Shown here: piece after piece, positions 7,813-17,399 of the stretch
Layout: each line of letters begins with the position of its first letter
Numbering within the stretch: the first letter of the stretch is position 1
Assembly (NCBI GenBank): GCA_904419775.1
Contig: CAJFSX010000001.1
Coordinates: 62,001-126,000 of the forward strand
DNA length: 64,000 bases
Source of the DNA: Candidatus Pararuminococcus gallinarum
GTDB lineage: Bacteria > Bacillota > Clostridia > Oscillospirales > Ruminococcaceae
Reading direction: 5' to 3'
Notes under the pieces: model-generated
The model's input: only the letters and a program-made list of their open reading frames with translations
What the model was told of the DNA's origin: nothing
The model's database searches: none
Translations under genes and position numbers: made by a program

Positions 7813-8928
7813 ATGAATTTTGATATGTATATGCCGGCCCGTGTCATCAGCGGGGAGGACTGTGTCCTCAAAAACAGCGGCAAACTGCGGCAGTTAGGGA
7901 ATCAATGCCTCATTGTCACCGGTAAGCACAGCGCCAAGGCCTGTGGGGCTCTGGATGACGTCATCCAGGCCCTGGAAAAGGAAAACATCGGTTATCAGGT
8001 CTTTGACGAGGTCACCCAAAACCCCTATGTCTCCACCTGCCATAAGGCGGGGAGTGTTGCCCGGGAAATAGGCGCCCAGTTCATCATCGGCATCGGCGGT
8101 GGTTCCCCTCTGGACGCTGCCAAGGCGGTGGCGGTCTTTACCGCCAATCCCCAGCTTCCCCCCGAAGGGATCTACGGCAGCTGGGAGAACAAAGCCCTTC
8201 CCTTTGTTTTGGTGGGCACAACCGCCGGCACCGGCAGTGAGGTGACAGCCGTTTCGGTGCTGACCAACGACGCCACCGGCCAGAAAAAAAGCTTTAAGTG
8301 CGATCAAACCTATGCCGCCCTCTCCTTTGGGGATCCCAAATACACCTATAGCTTAAACTATGATTTCACCGTCAGCACGGCGCTGGATGCCCTGTGCCAC
8401 TCGGTGGAGGGCCTTTTCGCAGCCCATGGCAACGAGGTTTCCGACAGTTATGCCCTCCGGGCCATCTCCATCCTGGGCGGCAGCCTGATCCAGCTGTATA
8501 TGCACAAAGGGGACAGCGGGGAGCATCTCCCCCACACCCTCCGGGAGCGGCTCTATTATGCCTCCCTCTACGGCGGCCTTGTCATCAATATCACCGGCAC
8601 CACCTTCTGCCACGCCCTGAGCTATATCCTGACCGAGGATTATCACATCTCCCACGGCAAAGCCTGTGCTGTCTTCCTGGCGGAGTATATCCGCCGGGCT
8701 GAGAAAGCCGATCCTCAAAAGTACGCCCGGTTTGAAAATGTCCTGGGCCAGCACATGGAAACCTTCCTCTGCCTGATCCGGGAAATGAGCCGGATGGATG
8801 TAAAGATGACCCCGCCCCAGATCGAGGACTACCTGCCCCGCTTTAAGGGCAACGCCAATTTCCAGAATACTCCCGGCATCTTTACCCTGGAAGACACCAA
8901 GCGGGTGTTGACAGAACTTTTCGCCTAA
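7813..8928 (+). CDS. iron-containing alcohol dehydrogenase
   Basis: NAD(P)-dependent group III alcohol dehydrogenase, 371 residues. The dinucleotide motif GIGGGSPLDAAKA and the GTTAGTGSEVTAVSVLT strand lie in the N-terminal Rossmann-like half. The metal-ligand region follows (LDALCHSVEG, then FCHALSYILTEDYHISHGKACAVFL), and its Asp and His residues are all present. A GAGAGGAGA ribosome binding site precedes the ATG. It is a single-gene unit between its own promoter and terminator. The alcohol or aldehyde used cannot be deduced; a fermentative or detoxifying role is likely. Confidence 0.9.
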   Translation: MNFDMYMPARVISGEDCVLKNSGKLRQLGNQCLIVTGKHSAKACGALDDVIQALEKENIGYQVFDEVTQNPYVSTCHKAGSVAREIGAQFIIGIGGGSPLDAAKAVAVFTANPQLPPEGIYGSWENKALPFVLVGTTAGTGSEVTAVSVLTNDATGQKKSFKCDQTYAALSFGDPKYTYSLNYDFTVSTALDALCHSVEGLFAAHGNEVSDSYALRAISILGGSLIQLYMHKGDSGEHLPHTLRERLYYASLYGGLVINITGTTFCHALSYILTEDYHISHGKACAVFLAEYIRRAEKADPQKYARFENVLGQHMETFLCLIREMSRMDVKMTPPQIEDYLPRFKGNANFQNTPGIFTLEDTKRVLTELFA

Positions 8929-8947
8929 AATCAATGTACCCGACAAA

Positions 8948-8983
8948 AGAGCTTCCCATCTCAGGATGGGAAGCTCTTCTTTC
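8948..8983 (+). terminator. rho-independent terminator
   Basis: AGAGCTTCCCATC (8948-8960) pairs with GATGGGAAGCTCT (8965-8977) around a TCAG loop, followed by TCTTTCT. Confidence 0.85.
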
Positions 8984-9040
8984 TCATCACGACCCCTTCG
9001 GGAGAGAGAATTCCGGTACAAGTTGCAGCGGAGCAGCGTC

Positions 9041-9068
9041 TTGTCTTGCTATCAAAAAGTGATATAAT
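9041..9068 (+). promoter_or_regulatory. promoter of the aldo/keto reductase gene
   Basis: TTGTCT at 9041-9046, a 16-base spacer and TATAAT at 9063-9068, about 45 bases before the ATG at 9115. Confidence 0.65.
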
Positions 9069-9114
9069 AAAAGATGTTGCAAAAACGAAACCTGAAAAAC
9101 AGGAGGCAAAAAAC

Positions 9115-10065
9115 ATGCGTTTTAAAAGATTGGGAAATACGGATCTAAATGTTTCCGTCATCGGCGTAGGTACCTGGGCCATCGGCGGTGACTTCTGGGG
9201 CGCTGTAGATGACGCCAATTCCATCAAAACCATCCGCACCGCCATTGACGCAGGTGTGACCCTGGTGGATACTGCTCCTGCCTACGGCCACGGCCATGCG
9301 GAAAAAATTGTAGCGGAAGCCATCAAAGGCGTCCGGGACAAGGTGGTTTTGGCCACCAAATGCGGCATCCGCTGGTCTGACACCGAACGGATTATTAAAG
9401 ACTGCTCTCCGGAGGCCTTGATGAAGGGAATCGAGGATTCCCTGACCCGTCTGGATGTGGACACCATCGACCTGATGCAGATCCACTGGCCGGAACCGGT
9501 TTATAAGACCCCCTTTGAGGATACAATGGCTACCTTGATGAAGGCCAAAGACCAGGGAAAGATTCGCTACATCGGCGTTTCCAACTTCAGCCCTGAGCAG
9601 ATGGACGCTTGCCTCAAAGCTGGGGAAGTGGTCAGCATTCAGCCCCAGTTCTCCCTGATCTACCGCGACCAGGAGTATCTGCTCCGCTACGCCAAGGAGC
9701 ACGGCATGGGCGTTCTGACCTATGGTTCCCTGGGCTCCGGCGTTCTCTCTGGCAAATATAAAGAACTGCCTAAATTTGGCCCTGGCGACAACCGCGCCAA
9801 CTTCTATGACTTCTTCCAGGAGCCTAAGTGGAGCAAGTGCATGGCCCTGGTAGAGGTACTTCGTTCCATCGCCGCCGACCACAATGTGCCGGTGGGACAG
9901 GTTGCCATTAACTGGACCACCCAGAACGATCTGGTTTCCACCGCTTTGGTGGGCATGCGCACTCCGGAGCAGGCGCTGCAGAATGTAGCTGCCGCCGACT
10001 GGGAGCTCTCTGATGAGGAAATCGCCCGCATTAACAGCGAATATGCCCGGATCTTCGGCGAATAA
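9115..10065 (+). CDS. aldo/keto reductase
   Basis: NADPH-linked oxidoreductase with a TIM-barrel fold, 316 residues. The AKR tetrad can be seen: Asp and Tyr in VDTAPAYGHGHAE, Lys in VVLATKCGI and His in LMQIHWPEP. The cofactor region near the C-terminus (ALVGMRTPEQALQNVAA) is also normal. The ATG at 9115 has AGGAGG eight bases upstream; the frame continues upstream but through the promoter. Codon use is more biased than in most neighbours, suggesting good expression. The subgroup resembles general stress or sugar-type AKRs; the substrate is unknown. Confidence 0.92.
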   Translation: MRFKRLGNTDLNVSVIGVGTWAIGGDFWGAVDDANSIKTIRTAIDAGVTLVDTAPAYGHGHAEKIVAEAIKGVRDKVVLATKCGIRWSDTERIIKDCSPEALMKGIEDSLTRLDVDTIDLMQIHWPEPVYKTPFEDTMATLMKAKDQGKIRYIGVSNFSPEQMDACLKAGEVVSIQPQFSLIYRDQEYLLRYAKEHGMGVLTYGSLGSGVLSGKYKELPKFGPGDNRANFYDFFQEPKWSKCMALVEVLRSIAADHNVPVGQVAINWTTQNDLVSTALVGMRTPEQALQNVAAADWELSDEEIARINSEYARIFGE

Positions 10066-10082
10066 GCCCCATCATTGTCACT

Positions 10083-10118
10083 AAAAAAGGACCGTGGAAA
10101 ATTCCACGGTCCTTTTTT
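10083..10118. terminator. bidirectional rho-independent terminator
   Basis: AAAAAAGGACCGTGGAA and TTCCACGGTCCTTTTTT form a long near-perfect stem. It serves the aldo/keto reductase on the plus strand and the convergent acetyltransferase on the minus strand. Confidence 0.9.
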
Positions 10119-10126
10119 CTCGCTAT

Positions 10127-10621
10127 TTATGGCCGGATCAAAAGCATCTCCAGCTCTTTTAGCTCACCATAGTCAGTGGGCTGTATCAGCTCCTTGCCTG
10201 TCAATTCAAAACCCATATGGCGGTAAAATTCCATCGCATTTTTATTTCCTTTGAGTACATACAGGACAACCGCAGGATGGGGAAGCCTCCGCAGGCATTG
10301 CTCCATCAGTGCTCTGCCCACTCCCTTGTGTTGGTGGTCAGACAGTACATAAAGCGCCATGATCTCCGAGGTGTTTTTTCTACCGGTGAAGTCCCTCGCT
10401 TGTTGGCAATAGCAGGCAAACCCTATCACCTGTTCCTGGCAAAGGGCAACCAGTGTGCTGTCTGCCCATTGCTTTGCCCATTCAGCGCACTGTTCTACCG
10501 ATAGACTGGATAGTATCTCTTCCGGCATCAAGCCGCTATAAGTTTCCTGCCAAGCAGTGTAGTGAACCTTTCCCTTTCCCAGACGGGTTTGCTCGCTCAT
10601 CGGTACAATTCGATATGCCAT
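10127..10621 (-). CDS. GNAT family N-acetyltransferase
   Basis: Acetyl-CoA-dependent N-acetyltransferase of the GNAT fold, 164 residues. The acetyl-CoA pyrophosphate loop is visible as DHQHKGVGRALMEQ (Q/RxxGxG/A type). The following strand and helix (VVLYVLKGNKNAMEFYRHMGFELTG) are typical. The codon use is less GC-biased than that of the flanking genes, which may mean a more recent arrival. It stands alone between two terminators, and the substrate cannot be inferred. The RBS before the ATG is weak (AAAGAGGG). Confidence 0.85.
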   Translation of the reverse strand: MAYRIVPMSEQTRLGKGKVHYTAWQETYSGLMPEEILSSLSVEQCAEWAKQWADSTLVALCQEQVIGFACYCQQARDFTGRKNTSEIMALYVLSDHQHKGVGRALMEQCLRRLPHPAVVLYVLKGNKNAMEFYRHMGFELTGKELIQPTDYGELKELEMLLIRP

Positions 10622-10649
10622 CCAGGCGCCCTCTTTCTTGTTTGAGTTT

Positions 10650-10689
10650 AAAAAGGCTGAAACGCCAATGACAGCGGTTCAGCCTTTTT
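10650..10689 (-). terminator. rho-independent terminator of secA
   Basis: On the minus strand AAAAAGGCTGAA and TTCAGCCTTTTT pair around a loop of about 16 bases, about 100 bases after the secA stop codon. Confidence 0.75.
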
Positions 10690-10790
10690 CATGGTTGTTC
10701 TACAGATAATACCGGCCAGCGGCTATACCATCGCCATCATTGGATCGGCGGCTTTCTTCCGCAGCCGGGAGGCCTCCTGCTGAGAGCAGG

Positions 10791-13544
10791 TCAGGCGTCG
10801 CGGCCGCAGCACTTCTTATACTTTTTGCCGGAACCGCAGGGGCAGGGGTCGTTGCGGCCGATCTTCTTGCCCTTTTTAATGGGCTGTTTTTTCTCGGAGC
10901 CGTCTCCGTCGCCGCCGTGGGAAGCAGTGGTAGGTTTGGCTATCTGCTCCCGTTTGGGGGCTTCCTCGGTCTTGACCTGGATGGTAAAGAGCATCTTCAC
11001 CGTATCCTCTCGGATGGAGTTGTTCATCTCCTCGAACATGTCAAAGCCTTCCAGACGGTATTCCACCACCGGATCCTTCTGGGCATAGGAGCGCAGGTAA
11101 ATACCCCGTTTGAGCTCATCCATAGCGTCGATGTGGTCCATCCATTTGGCGTCCACATTCCGCAAAAGGACAACCCGCTCCAGTTCCCGCATCAGCTCGC
11201 TGCCCAGTTTCTCCTCTTTGGCGGCATAGAGAACCCGGGCCTTATCGGTGATATCCTTCACCAGCTCCTCCCGGGTCAGGCCGAAGAGCTGGTCATCTGT
11301 GTATTTCAGATCATCATCTGTCAGCACCCAGCCGAGGAAATATCCCCGCAGGCCGTCTAAATTCCAGTCGTCCTTGTCGTCGGTGTCGGGAATGAACTGA
11401 TCCACAGCGGTCTGGACCACCGCCTCGATCATCTTCGAAATGTTGTCGTGGAGATCTTCCCCATCCAGCACCTTGGAACGCTGGTCGTAGATGATTTCAC
11501 GCTGACGGTTCATAACGTCGTCAAACTGAAGGACGTTTTTGCGGATGCCAAAGTTACGGGCTTCCACCTTCTGCTGGGCCGACTCAATGGTGCCAGTCAG
11601 CATCTTATTTTCGATGGGCATGTCGTCTTCCAGATTGAGGGCTTCCATCATGTTCTGCATCCGCTCGCCGCCAAACAGCCGCATCAGATCGTCCTCCATG
11701 GACAGGTAGAACCGGGTTTCACCTGGGTCTCCCTGACGGCCGGCACGGCCTCGCAGCTGATTGTCAATACGGCGGGACTCGTGGCGCTCGGTGCCCACAA
11801 TAAAGAGGCCTCCGGCGGCTTTGACCTTCTCGGCCTCGCCGGCGATCTCTTCTTTATACTTGGCGTTTAATTCCTGGAAGGTCTTTCTCGCGTCCAGAAT
11901 CTCCTGATTATCTGTGTCAGAGAAACCGGTGGATTCGCTGATGAGCTCCTCGGGAAGGCCCATCTTGCGCATCTCCGCCTTGGCCATAAACTCGGCGTTA
12001 CCGCCCAGCATAATATCGGTACCACGTCCGGCCATGTTGGTGGCGATGGTCACAGCGCCGTATTTACCGGCCTGGGCGACAATCTCCGCCTCTTTTTCGT
12101 GGTATTTGGCGTTGAGGATTTCATGTTTGATTCCCCGGCGCTTCAGCATATTGCCCAGCCGCTCCGACTTGTCGATGGAAATGGTGCCGACCAGCACCGG
12201 CTGGCCCTTTTCATGGCACTGGACAATCTGCTCAATGACAGCGTTGAATTTTCCAGCCTCATTTTTAAAGACCACATCGGGATGGTCGACCCTCTGGGAG
12301 GGCTTGTTGGTGGGGATCTCGATGACGTCCAGCTTGTAAATCTCCCGGAACTCAGCCTCCTCGGTGAGGGCGGTACCGGTCATACCGGCCAGTTTCTTGT
12401 ACATCCTAAAGTAGTTCTGGAAGGTGATGGTGGCCAGGGTCTTGGACTCCCGCTCCACCTTGACCCCTTCCTTGGCCTCAATGGCCTGATGGAGCCCTTC
12501 GTTATAACGGCGGCCGATCATGAGACGGCCGGTAAACTCGTCGACGATGATGACCTGGTCATCCTTGACCACATAGTCGATATCCCGGTGCATGATGCCG
12601 TGGGCCCGGATGGCCTGGTTAATATGATGCTGCAGCGTCATGTTGTCGGCATCCATCAGGTTTTCTACATTAAAGTAGGCCTCCGCCTTCTTGATGCCGT
12701 TTTTGGTCAGGGTGCAGGTCTTGGCCTTTTCGTCCACGATGTAGTCGTAATCTTCTCCTACCTCGTCCTCCTGCTCCTCCTTGTCGTTGAGCTCCTTGAC
12801 CTTTTTGCAGCGGAGGGTGCGGGCAAACTGATCCGCCATAGAGTATAGATCGGTGGATTTATCTCCCTGGCCGGAGATGATCAAAGGGGTCCTGGCCTCA
12901 TCGATGAGGATGGAGTCCACCTCGTCCACAATGGCGTAATGAAATCCCCGCTGGACCTTGTCTGTCTTATAGATGACCATATTGTCCCGCAGATAGTCAA
13001 AGCCGAATTCATTGTTGGTGCCGTAGGTGATGTCACAGCTATAAGCCTTGCGGCGCTCCTCGTTGTTGAGGCCGTTGACAATCAGGCCCACAGACAGGCC
13101 CAGGAAACGGTAGACCTTGCCCATCCACTCCGAGTCACGGCGGGCCAGGTAGTCGTTGACGGTGACGATGTGCACGCCCTCCCCTGTCAGGCCGTTGAGA
13201 TAGGCCGGCAGAGTGGCCACCAAGGTCTTGCCTTCACCGGTGCGCATCTCAGCGATCCGGCCCTGGTGGAGGACCACGCCGCCTACGATCTGTACCGGGA
13301 AGTGGCGCATCCCCAGCACCCGGTCGGCAGCCTCCCGGCAGGTGGCAAAGGCCTCAGGCAGAATGTCATCCACCGTCTCGCCGTTCTTCAGCCGCTCCTT
13401 CAGGGCAGGGGTCATGGCTTTCAGCTCGCTGTCGCTCATTGCCTTGAATTTGTCCTCCAAGGCGATGACCTTATCCACAATGGGGTTGATCCGTTTGAGC
13501 TCCTTTTGGGAATAGGAGCCAAAGATTTTTTCCAGAAAACCCAT
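10791..13544 (-). CDS. secA: preprotein translocase ATPase SecA
   Basis: Motor ATPase that drives secretory proteins through SecYEG. The length is 917 residues, normal for SecA. Walker A is [13 protein letters not shown]. The DEAD-type Walker B is [21 protein letters not shown]. The second helicase domain carries [14 protein letters not shown] and the [23 protein letters not shown]-like block. The C-terminus ends with an intact SEC-C zinc site ([13 protein letters not shown]). The ATG at 13544 has GAGGTGA seven bases upstream. It is a single-gene transcript from the promoter at 13619-13647 to the terminator at 10650-10689. Confidence 0.97.
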   Translation of the reverse strand: MGFLEKIFGSYSQKELKRINPIVDKVIALEDKFKAMSDSELKAMTPALKERLKNGETVDDILPEAFATCREAADRVLGMRHFPVQIVGGVVLHQGRIAEMRTGEGKTLVATLPAYLNGLTGEGVHIVTVNDYLARRDSEWMGKVYRFLGLSVGLIVNGLNNEERRKAYSCDITYGTNNEFGFDYLRDNMVIYKTDKVQRGFHYAIVDEVDSILIDEARTPLIISGQGDKSTDLYSMADQFARTLRCKKVKELNDKEEQEDEVGEDYDYIVDEKAKTCTLTKNGIKKAEAYFNVENLMDADNMTLQHHINQAIRAHGIMHRDIDYVVKDDQVIIVDEFTGRLMIGRRYNEGLHQAIEAKEGVKVERESKTLATITFQNYFRMYKKLAGMTGTALTEEAEFREIYKLDVIEIPTNKPSQRVDHPDVVFKNEAGKFNAVIEQIVQCHEKGQPVLVGTISIDKSERLGNMLKRRGIKHEILNAKYHEKEAEIVAQAGKYGAVTIATNMAGRGTDIMLGGNAEFMAKAEMRKMGLPEELISESTGFSDTDNQEILDARKTFQELNAKYKEEIAGEAEKVKAAGGLFIVGTERHESRRIDNQLRGRAGRQGDPGETRFYLSMEDDLMRLFGGERMQNMMEALNLEDDMPIENKMLTGTIESAQQKVEARNFGIRKNVLQFDDVMNRQREIIYDQRSKVLDGEDLHDNISKMIEAVVQTAVDQFIPDTDDKDDWNLDGLRGYFLGWVLTDDDLKYTDDQLFGLTREELVKDITDKARVLYAAKEEKLGSELMRELERVVLLRNVDAKWMDHIDAMDELKRGIYLRSYAQKDPVVEYRLEGFDMFEEMNNSIREDTVKMLFTIQVKTEEAPKREQIAKPTTASHGGDGDGSEKKQPIKKGKKIGRNDPCPCGSGKKYKKCCGRDA

Positions 13545-13618
13545 AGTAATTTCACCTCTAATATCTATTGGAAACACCGTTTTATACGGTGCAAACCGGA
13601 TTCCTGTGAGCATTTCCT

Positions 13619-13647
13619 ATTCTAGCCGCCCTCCTGGCGTTTGTCAA
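13619..13647 (-). promoter_or_regulatory. promoter of secA
   Basis: On the minus strand, TTGACA (13647-13642), a 17-base spacer and TAGAAT (13624-13619), about 75 bases before the secA start. Confidence 0.8.
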
Positions 13648-13853
13648 CGCCGGGGCGAAGCCGTCTTTGGACTACAGGCGGCAGAAAAACGCGGCCGGCG
13701 GGCGCCGTCCCGGACATGGCCAACCGCCGGGAGAAAGGGCCCTTTTTGAAGAAAAAGCTTCGGCCAGCAAACATTATCATTATAGTCAAGCTCCCCTGTG
13801 AATGGATGAACATTCAATGAATAAACGGCTTGAAATCAAGGATTTTTGCAGGA

Positions 13854-13909
13854 TTGACACAATTTTAACCGGTTTTTATCTTGATTAATACCCCTGCCCA
13901 TATTATAAT
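13854..13909 (+). promoter_or_regulatory. two overlapping promoters of the NifU-like/GGGtGRT operon
   Basis: The first is TTGACA (13854-13859), 17 bases, TATCTT (13877-13882). The second is TTGATT (13881-13886), 17 bases, TATAAT (13904-13909). Both read towards the gene at 14083. The region between the secA promoter and here (about 13650-13850) holds no gene that I can support. Confidence 0.65.
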
Positions 13910-13925
13910 ACAAGGTAGGTACGCG

Positions 13926-13971
13926 ATTCTGTCCAAAAACGGCATATTTTGCCGTGAATCAGGTACAGAAT
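13926..13971 (+). promoter_or_regulatory. stem-loop at the 5' end of the NifU-like/GGGtGRT mRNA
   Basis: ATTCTGT (13926-13932) pairs with ACAGAAT (13965-13971). Inside it ACGGCA (13939-13944) pairs with TGCCGT (13950-13955). It begins about 10 bases after the predicted start of transcription from the downstream promoter. It may stabilise the message or bind a regulator. It does not match a riboswitch class that I recognise. Confidence 0.45.
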
Positions 13972-14082
13972 GGCGGACGGAGAATTTTACGTCAGCCGCT
14001 GTTACCACCGGCCAAGAAAGCGGCCCGGACGTTCAAATCTATGTTCACGGGGATTTCCCGTGGAGCCGAAAGGAGTACCGAT

Positions 14083-14775
14083 ATGAACTATTCTCATGAA
14101 GTTGAGAAAATGTGTGTCGTCACAAAGGGCCCCAAACACGGCCCGGCGCCCATTCCTGAAGAGGGAAAATGGGTCAAAGCTTATCAGATTTCTGATATTT
14201 CCGGTCTTTCCCACGGTGTGGGTTGGTGCGCACCCCAGCAGGGCGCATGTAAGCTCACCCTGAATGTCAAAGAGGGCATCATCGAAGAGGCCATGGTAGA
14301 AACCCTGGGCTGCTCCGGCATGACCCATTCCGCAGCAATGGCCGCTGAGATCCTCCCGGGCAAAACCCTGCTGGAAGCTCTCAACACCGACCTGGTCTGC
14401 GACGCTATCAACGTAGCTATGCGGGAAATCTTCAAACAGCTGGCTTACGGCCGCAGCCAGACCGCTTTCTCCGAGGGCGGACTGCCCATCGGTGCCGGTT
14501 TGGAAGACCTGGGCAAAGGTCTGCGCTCCCAGGTGGGTACCATGTTCTCCACCAAGGAAAAAGGCGTCCGTTATCTGGAAATGGCTGAAGGCTATGTTCT
14601 GCAGATCGCTCTGGATGAGAACGGCGAGGTCATCGGCTACAAATTCGTAAAACTGGGCGTCATGCTGGAAAACATCCGCCATGGCATGGATCCGAAAGAA
14701 GCTTATGAGAAGGCGATCGGTACATACGGCCGCTATGAGGGCGCTGCCAAGTACATTGATCCGCGTGAAGAATAA
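14083..14775 (+). CDS. NifU-like iron-sulfur cluster assembly scaffold protein
   Basis: Protein of 230 residues related to the IscU/NifU scaffold fold. The segment GCSGMTHSAAMAAEILPGKTLLEAL (Cys77) resembles the second Cys region of NifU. Further cysteines are at 11, 49, 56 and 106. It does not carry the classical first IscU motif, so it is a distinct branch. AAAGGAG lies seven bases before the ATG at 14083; the longer open frame upstream is leader RNA. The gene is followed 20 bases later by the GGGtGRT gene, with which relatives are, to my knowledge, commonly paired. Whether it really builds Fe-S clusters is not established from sequence. Confidence 0.75.
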   Translation: MNYSHEVEKMCVVTKGPKHGPAPIPEEGKWVKAYQISDISGLSHGVGWCAPQQGACKLTLNVKEGIIEEAMVETLGCSGMTHSAAMAAEILPGKTLLEALNTDLVCDAINVAMREIFKQLAYGRSQTAFSEGGLPIGAGLEDLGKGLRSQVGTMFSTKEKGVRYLEMAEGYVLQIALDENGEVIGYKFVKLGVMLENIRHGMDPKEAYEKAIGTYGRYEGAAKYIDPREE

Positions 14776-14795
14776 GGGAGAAGGAGGTAACAAAC

Positions 14796-15794
14796 ATGGC
14801 ACAGTTTGAAGGTAAAGAAAGAAGAATGGCCAAAATCGAGAAATGCCTGGCTGAGTATGGCTTTGCATCCCTCGAGGAGGCACGTGACCTTTGCTTGAGC
14901 AAGGGTATAGATGTTGACGCCATTGTCAAAGGCGTACAGCCCATCGCATTTGAAAACGCTGTCTGGGCTTACACCCTGGGCGTTGCCATTGCGCTGAAAA
15001 AAGGTATCAAGGTTGCCGCTGACGCCGCTGAGGCTATCGGCCTGGGCCTGCAGGCATTCTGTGTCCCCGGCTCCGTCGCTGAGCAGAGAGACGTGGGCCG
15101 CGGCCATGGTAACCTGGGCGCAATGCTCCTGAGAGAAGAGACCGACTGCTTCTGCTTCCTGGCAGGACATGAGTCCTTCGCCGCCGCAGAGGGCGCAATC
15201 GGTATCGCCAGAACCGCCAACAAGGCCAGAAAGAAACCCCTCCGGGTTATCCTCAACGGCCTGGGCAAGGACGCCGCTTATATCATTTCCAGAATCAACG
15301 GCTTTACCTATGTAAAGACTGATTATGACTTCGCCACTGGCGAGCTGAAAGTCGTGGAAGAGAAAGCATTCTCCGACGGCGACAAAGCCAAGGTCAAATG
15401 CTACGGCGCCAACGACGTTCTGGAAGGCGTTGCCATCATGAAACATGAGAAGGTTGACGTTTCCATCACCGGTAACTCCACCAACCCCACCCGCTTCCAG
15501 CATCTGGTGGCCGGCACTTATAAGAAATGGTCCTATGAGAACGGCGTCAAATACTTCTCCGTCGCTTCCGGCGGCGGCACCGGCCGTACCCTCCATCCGG
15601 ACAACATGGCTGCTGGCCCGGCTTCCTATGGCCTGACCGACTCCATGGGCCGTATGCACGGCGACGCACAGTTCGCAGGTTCTTCCTCCGTCCCCGCACA
15701 CGTGGAGATGATGGGACTCATCGGCATGGGCAACAACCCCATGGTTGGCGCCACTGTTGCCTGCGCTGTCGCAGTAGAAGAGGCAAACAAATAA
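14796..15794 (+). CDS. GGGtGRT family protein of unknown function
   Basis: Protein of 332 residues named for its motif, here GGGTGRT at residues 259-265, inside a conserved C-terminal half that continues with LHPDNMAAGPASYGLTDSMG. It is rich in Gly and Ala, has no signal peptide or membrane span, and looks like a soluble enzyme-like fold. AGGAGGT precedes the ATG. It is co-transcribed with the NifU-like gene and ends at a strong terminator. Codon use is strongly biased (many AGA Arg codons, as in ppdK), suggesting abundant expression. The biochemical role is unknown to me. Confidence 0.85.
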   Translation: MAQFEGKERRMAKIEKCLAEYGFASLEEARDLCLSKGIDVDAIVKGVQPIAFENAVWAYTLGVAIALKKGIKVAADAAEAIGLGLQAFCVPGSVAEQRDVGRGHGNLGAMLLREETDCFCFLAGHESFAAAEGAIGIARTANKARKKPLRVILNGLGKDAAYIISRINGFTYVKTDYDFATGELKVVEEKAFSDGDKAKVKCYGANDVLEGVAIMKHEKVDVSITGNSTNPTRFQHLVAGTYKKWSYENGVKYFSVASGGGTGRTLHPDNMAAGPASYGLTDSMGRMHGDAQFAGSSSVPAHVEMMGLIGMGNNPMVGATVACAVAVEEANK

Positions 15795-15827
15795 GCTGTC
15801 AAAACGCAGTTTTTTCGGCATGAATAA

Positions 15828-15868
15828 ACAAGGCCTTCCATGGGCTCCCATGGAAGGCCTTGTTTTTT
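15828..15868 (+). terminator. rho-independent terminator
   Basis: ACAAGGCCTTCCATGG pairs with CCATGGAAGGCCTTGT and is followed by TTTTTT. It ends the NifU-like/GGGtGRT transcript. Confidence 0.9.
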
Positions 15869-15888
15869 GTAGTGGATTTCCCTCCGGT

Positions 15889-15924
15889 AAAAAACGCCAA
15901 GCCCCATAGGAGCTTGGCGTTTTT
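15889..15924 (-). terminator. rho-independent terminator of the MATE gene
   Basis: On the minus strand AAAAACGCCAAGC pairs with GCTTGGCGTTTTTT around a nine-base loop, 26 bases beyond the MATE stop codon. Confidence 0.85.
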
Positions 15925-15950
15925 ACAATCGTTTTCCAGCTGCTTGTTGA

Positions 15951-17321
15951 TCAGGAATTCCCCTCAGGGGCTACAGTTTTTTCTGCATCCGGCTTTTTCA
16001 GCTCATGCCATATCTTTTTCAGGATGATCGCAGAAAGGATGGCTGCCAGCAGGGAAGTCCCCGCGAAGTTCATCCAGATGCCTGTCAGACCTAAAGGCCA
16101 GAGAGCGCCTACCAGGACGACGGGGAACAGCAATGCAGTGGATAGGGAGATGAGGGACGCTGGCAGGGGCTTTTCAATGGCCAGCATATAGCTCTGGGTG
16201 GCAAAGGAGAACCACCGTGTCACATAGGTCAGGCTAAAGAGCCGCAGGGCGCCAATGGACATGTTGAGGATGTCGTTGCTTGGGTTGGCCACAAACAGCC
16301 CGGTGATCTGCTCCGGGAGAAAGGCGATGGCAAATACCGACAGCAGGGAAACAACAGCAGCCGCTGCAAAGCAGCATTTTTCAATGGCGCGGACCCGCGA
16401 AAACTTCTGGGCGCCCCAATTGTATCCCACCGCTGGCTGGAGGGAGTCGCACATGCCGTACAGCAGCGGCTGGATAAACCCTTCGGCGAACATCAGAATG
16501 CCATAAACCGATACCGCCGTCTCCCCGCCCAGCCGAACCAGGATAAAGTTCATCAGAATGGAGGTAATCCTGCCGGCGATGTTGTTTAAAAAGTTAGGGC
16601 TTCCGCAGGCGATAATCTGCCGGATCATCTTCCCCGAAAACCGCGGCTTGCAAAACCGGAGGAGGGCTTTCCCGCGGAAAAAGGGGATAAAGGCGATGGC
16701 AGCGCTGATACACATGCCCGAGCAGGTGGCCAGGGCTGCCGCCCAGATCCCCCAATGAAACACGCCCAGGAATAAGAACTCCAACCCGGCGCTGACAATT
16801 GACATGAAGATGTTCAGCCCCATACTGCCCCGGATATATCCGCAAATCCGCAGATAATTGTCTACGGCAAAGATGATGGTGGTCACCGGGGAACATAAGG
16901 CATAAACCCGTAAATACTGTACCGCCAGCCGGGCAAACTCCCCTTCGGCGCCCATCAGCCGCATAAGCAAAGGCGCCGCCGCAAACATAACAGCGCCGAT
17001 GGCAACGCCAGCTCCTACAATCATGAGACAGGCACAGGTGAAGATGTTGTGCGCCTCCTTGCTGTTTTCCTTGCCCAGATTGACCGAAATGGGCACAGAA
17101 GAGCCGACACCGATCAGATCCGCCAGGGAAAAGTTGATAATGACAAAGGGCATGGCCAGATTCAGGGCGGCAAAAGCGGTGGAGCCTAAAAACTGGCCTA
17201 CAAAGACGCCGTCAATGGTCTGATAAAGGGCGGAAGCCAGCATGCTGATGGCGCCGGGAATGGACGCCAAAAAGAATAGCTTCAGCGGCGGTGTTTTCGC
17301 AAACAATGCGATGGAGCTCAT
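15951..17321 (-). CDS. MATE family efflux transporter
   Basis: Cation-coupled multidrug/toxin exporter, 456 residues with about twelve hydrophobic segments. The N-terminal repeat opens with the family-typical LASIPGAISMLASALYQTIDGVFVGQFLG and AALNLAMPF stretches. An equivalent second repeat begins near residue 240 (NIAGRITSILMNFILVRLGG). A GGAAGGGA ribosome binding site precedes the ATG. It lies 78 bases downstream of the marR-type gene and is probably co-transcribed with it. The gap contains a GC-rich hairpin (17355-17394) without a T run. The exported compound is unknown. Confidence 0.92.
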   Translation of the reverse strand: MSSIALFAKTPPLKLFFLASIPGAISMLASALYQTIDGVFVGQFLGSTAFAALNLAMPFVIINFSLADLIGVGSSVPISVNLGKENSKEAHNIFTCACLMIVGAGVAIGAVMFAAAPLLMRLMGAEGEFARLAVQYLRVYALCSPVTTIIFAVDNYLRICGYIRGSMGLNIFMSIVSAGLEFLFLGVFHWGIWAAALATCSGMCISAAIAFIPFFRGKALLRFCKPRFSGKMIRQIIACGSPNFLNNIAGRITSILMNFILVRLGGETAVSVYGILMFAEGFIQPLLYGMCDSLQPAVGYNWGAQKFSRVRAIEKCCFAAAAVVSLLSVFAIAFLPEQITGLFVANPSNDILNMSIGALRLFSLTYVTRWFSFATQSYMLAIEKPLPASLISLSTALLFPVVLVGALWPLGLTGIWMNFAGTSLLAAILSAIILKKIWHELKKPDAEKTVAPEGNS

Positions 17322-17399
17322 AAATAGGTATCCCTTCCTTTCCTACCGTCTTTTGCTTCGCCCCGCCAAAACCGCTGGACGCTGGCGGGGAAGCTGGAT

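Noticed and set aside
17355-17394. Terminator between marR and the MATE gene
   Set aside because: The CCCCGCCA/TGGCGGGG hairpin is strong but has no T run on the minus strand, so read-through into the MATE gene is expected.
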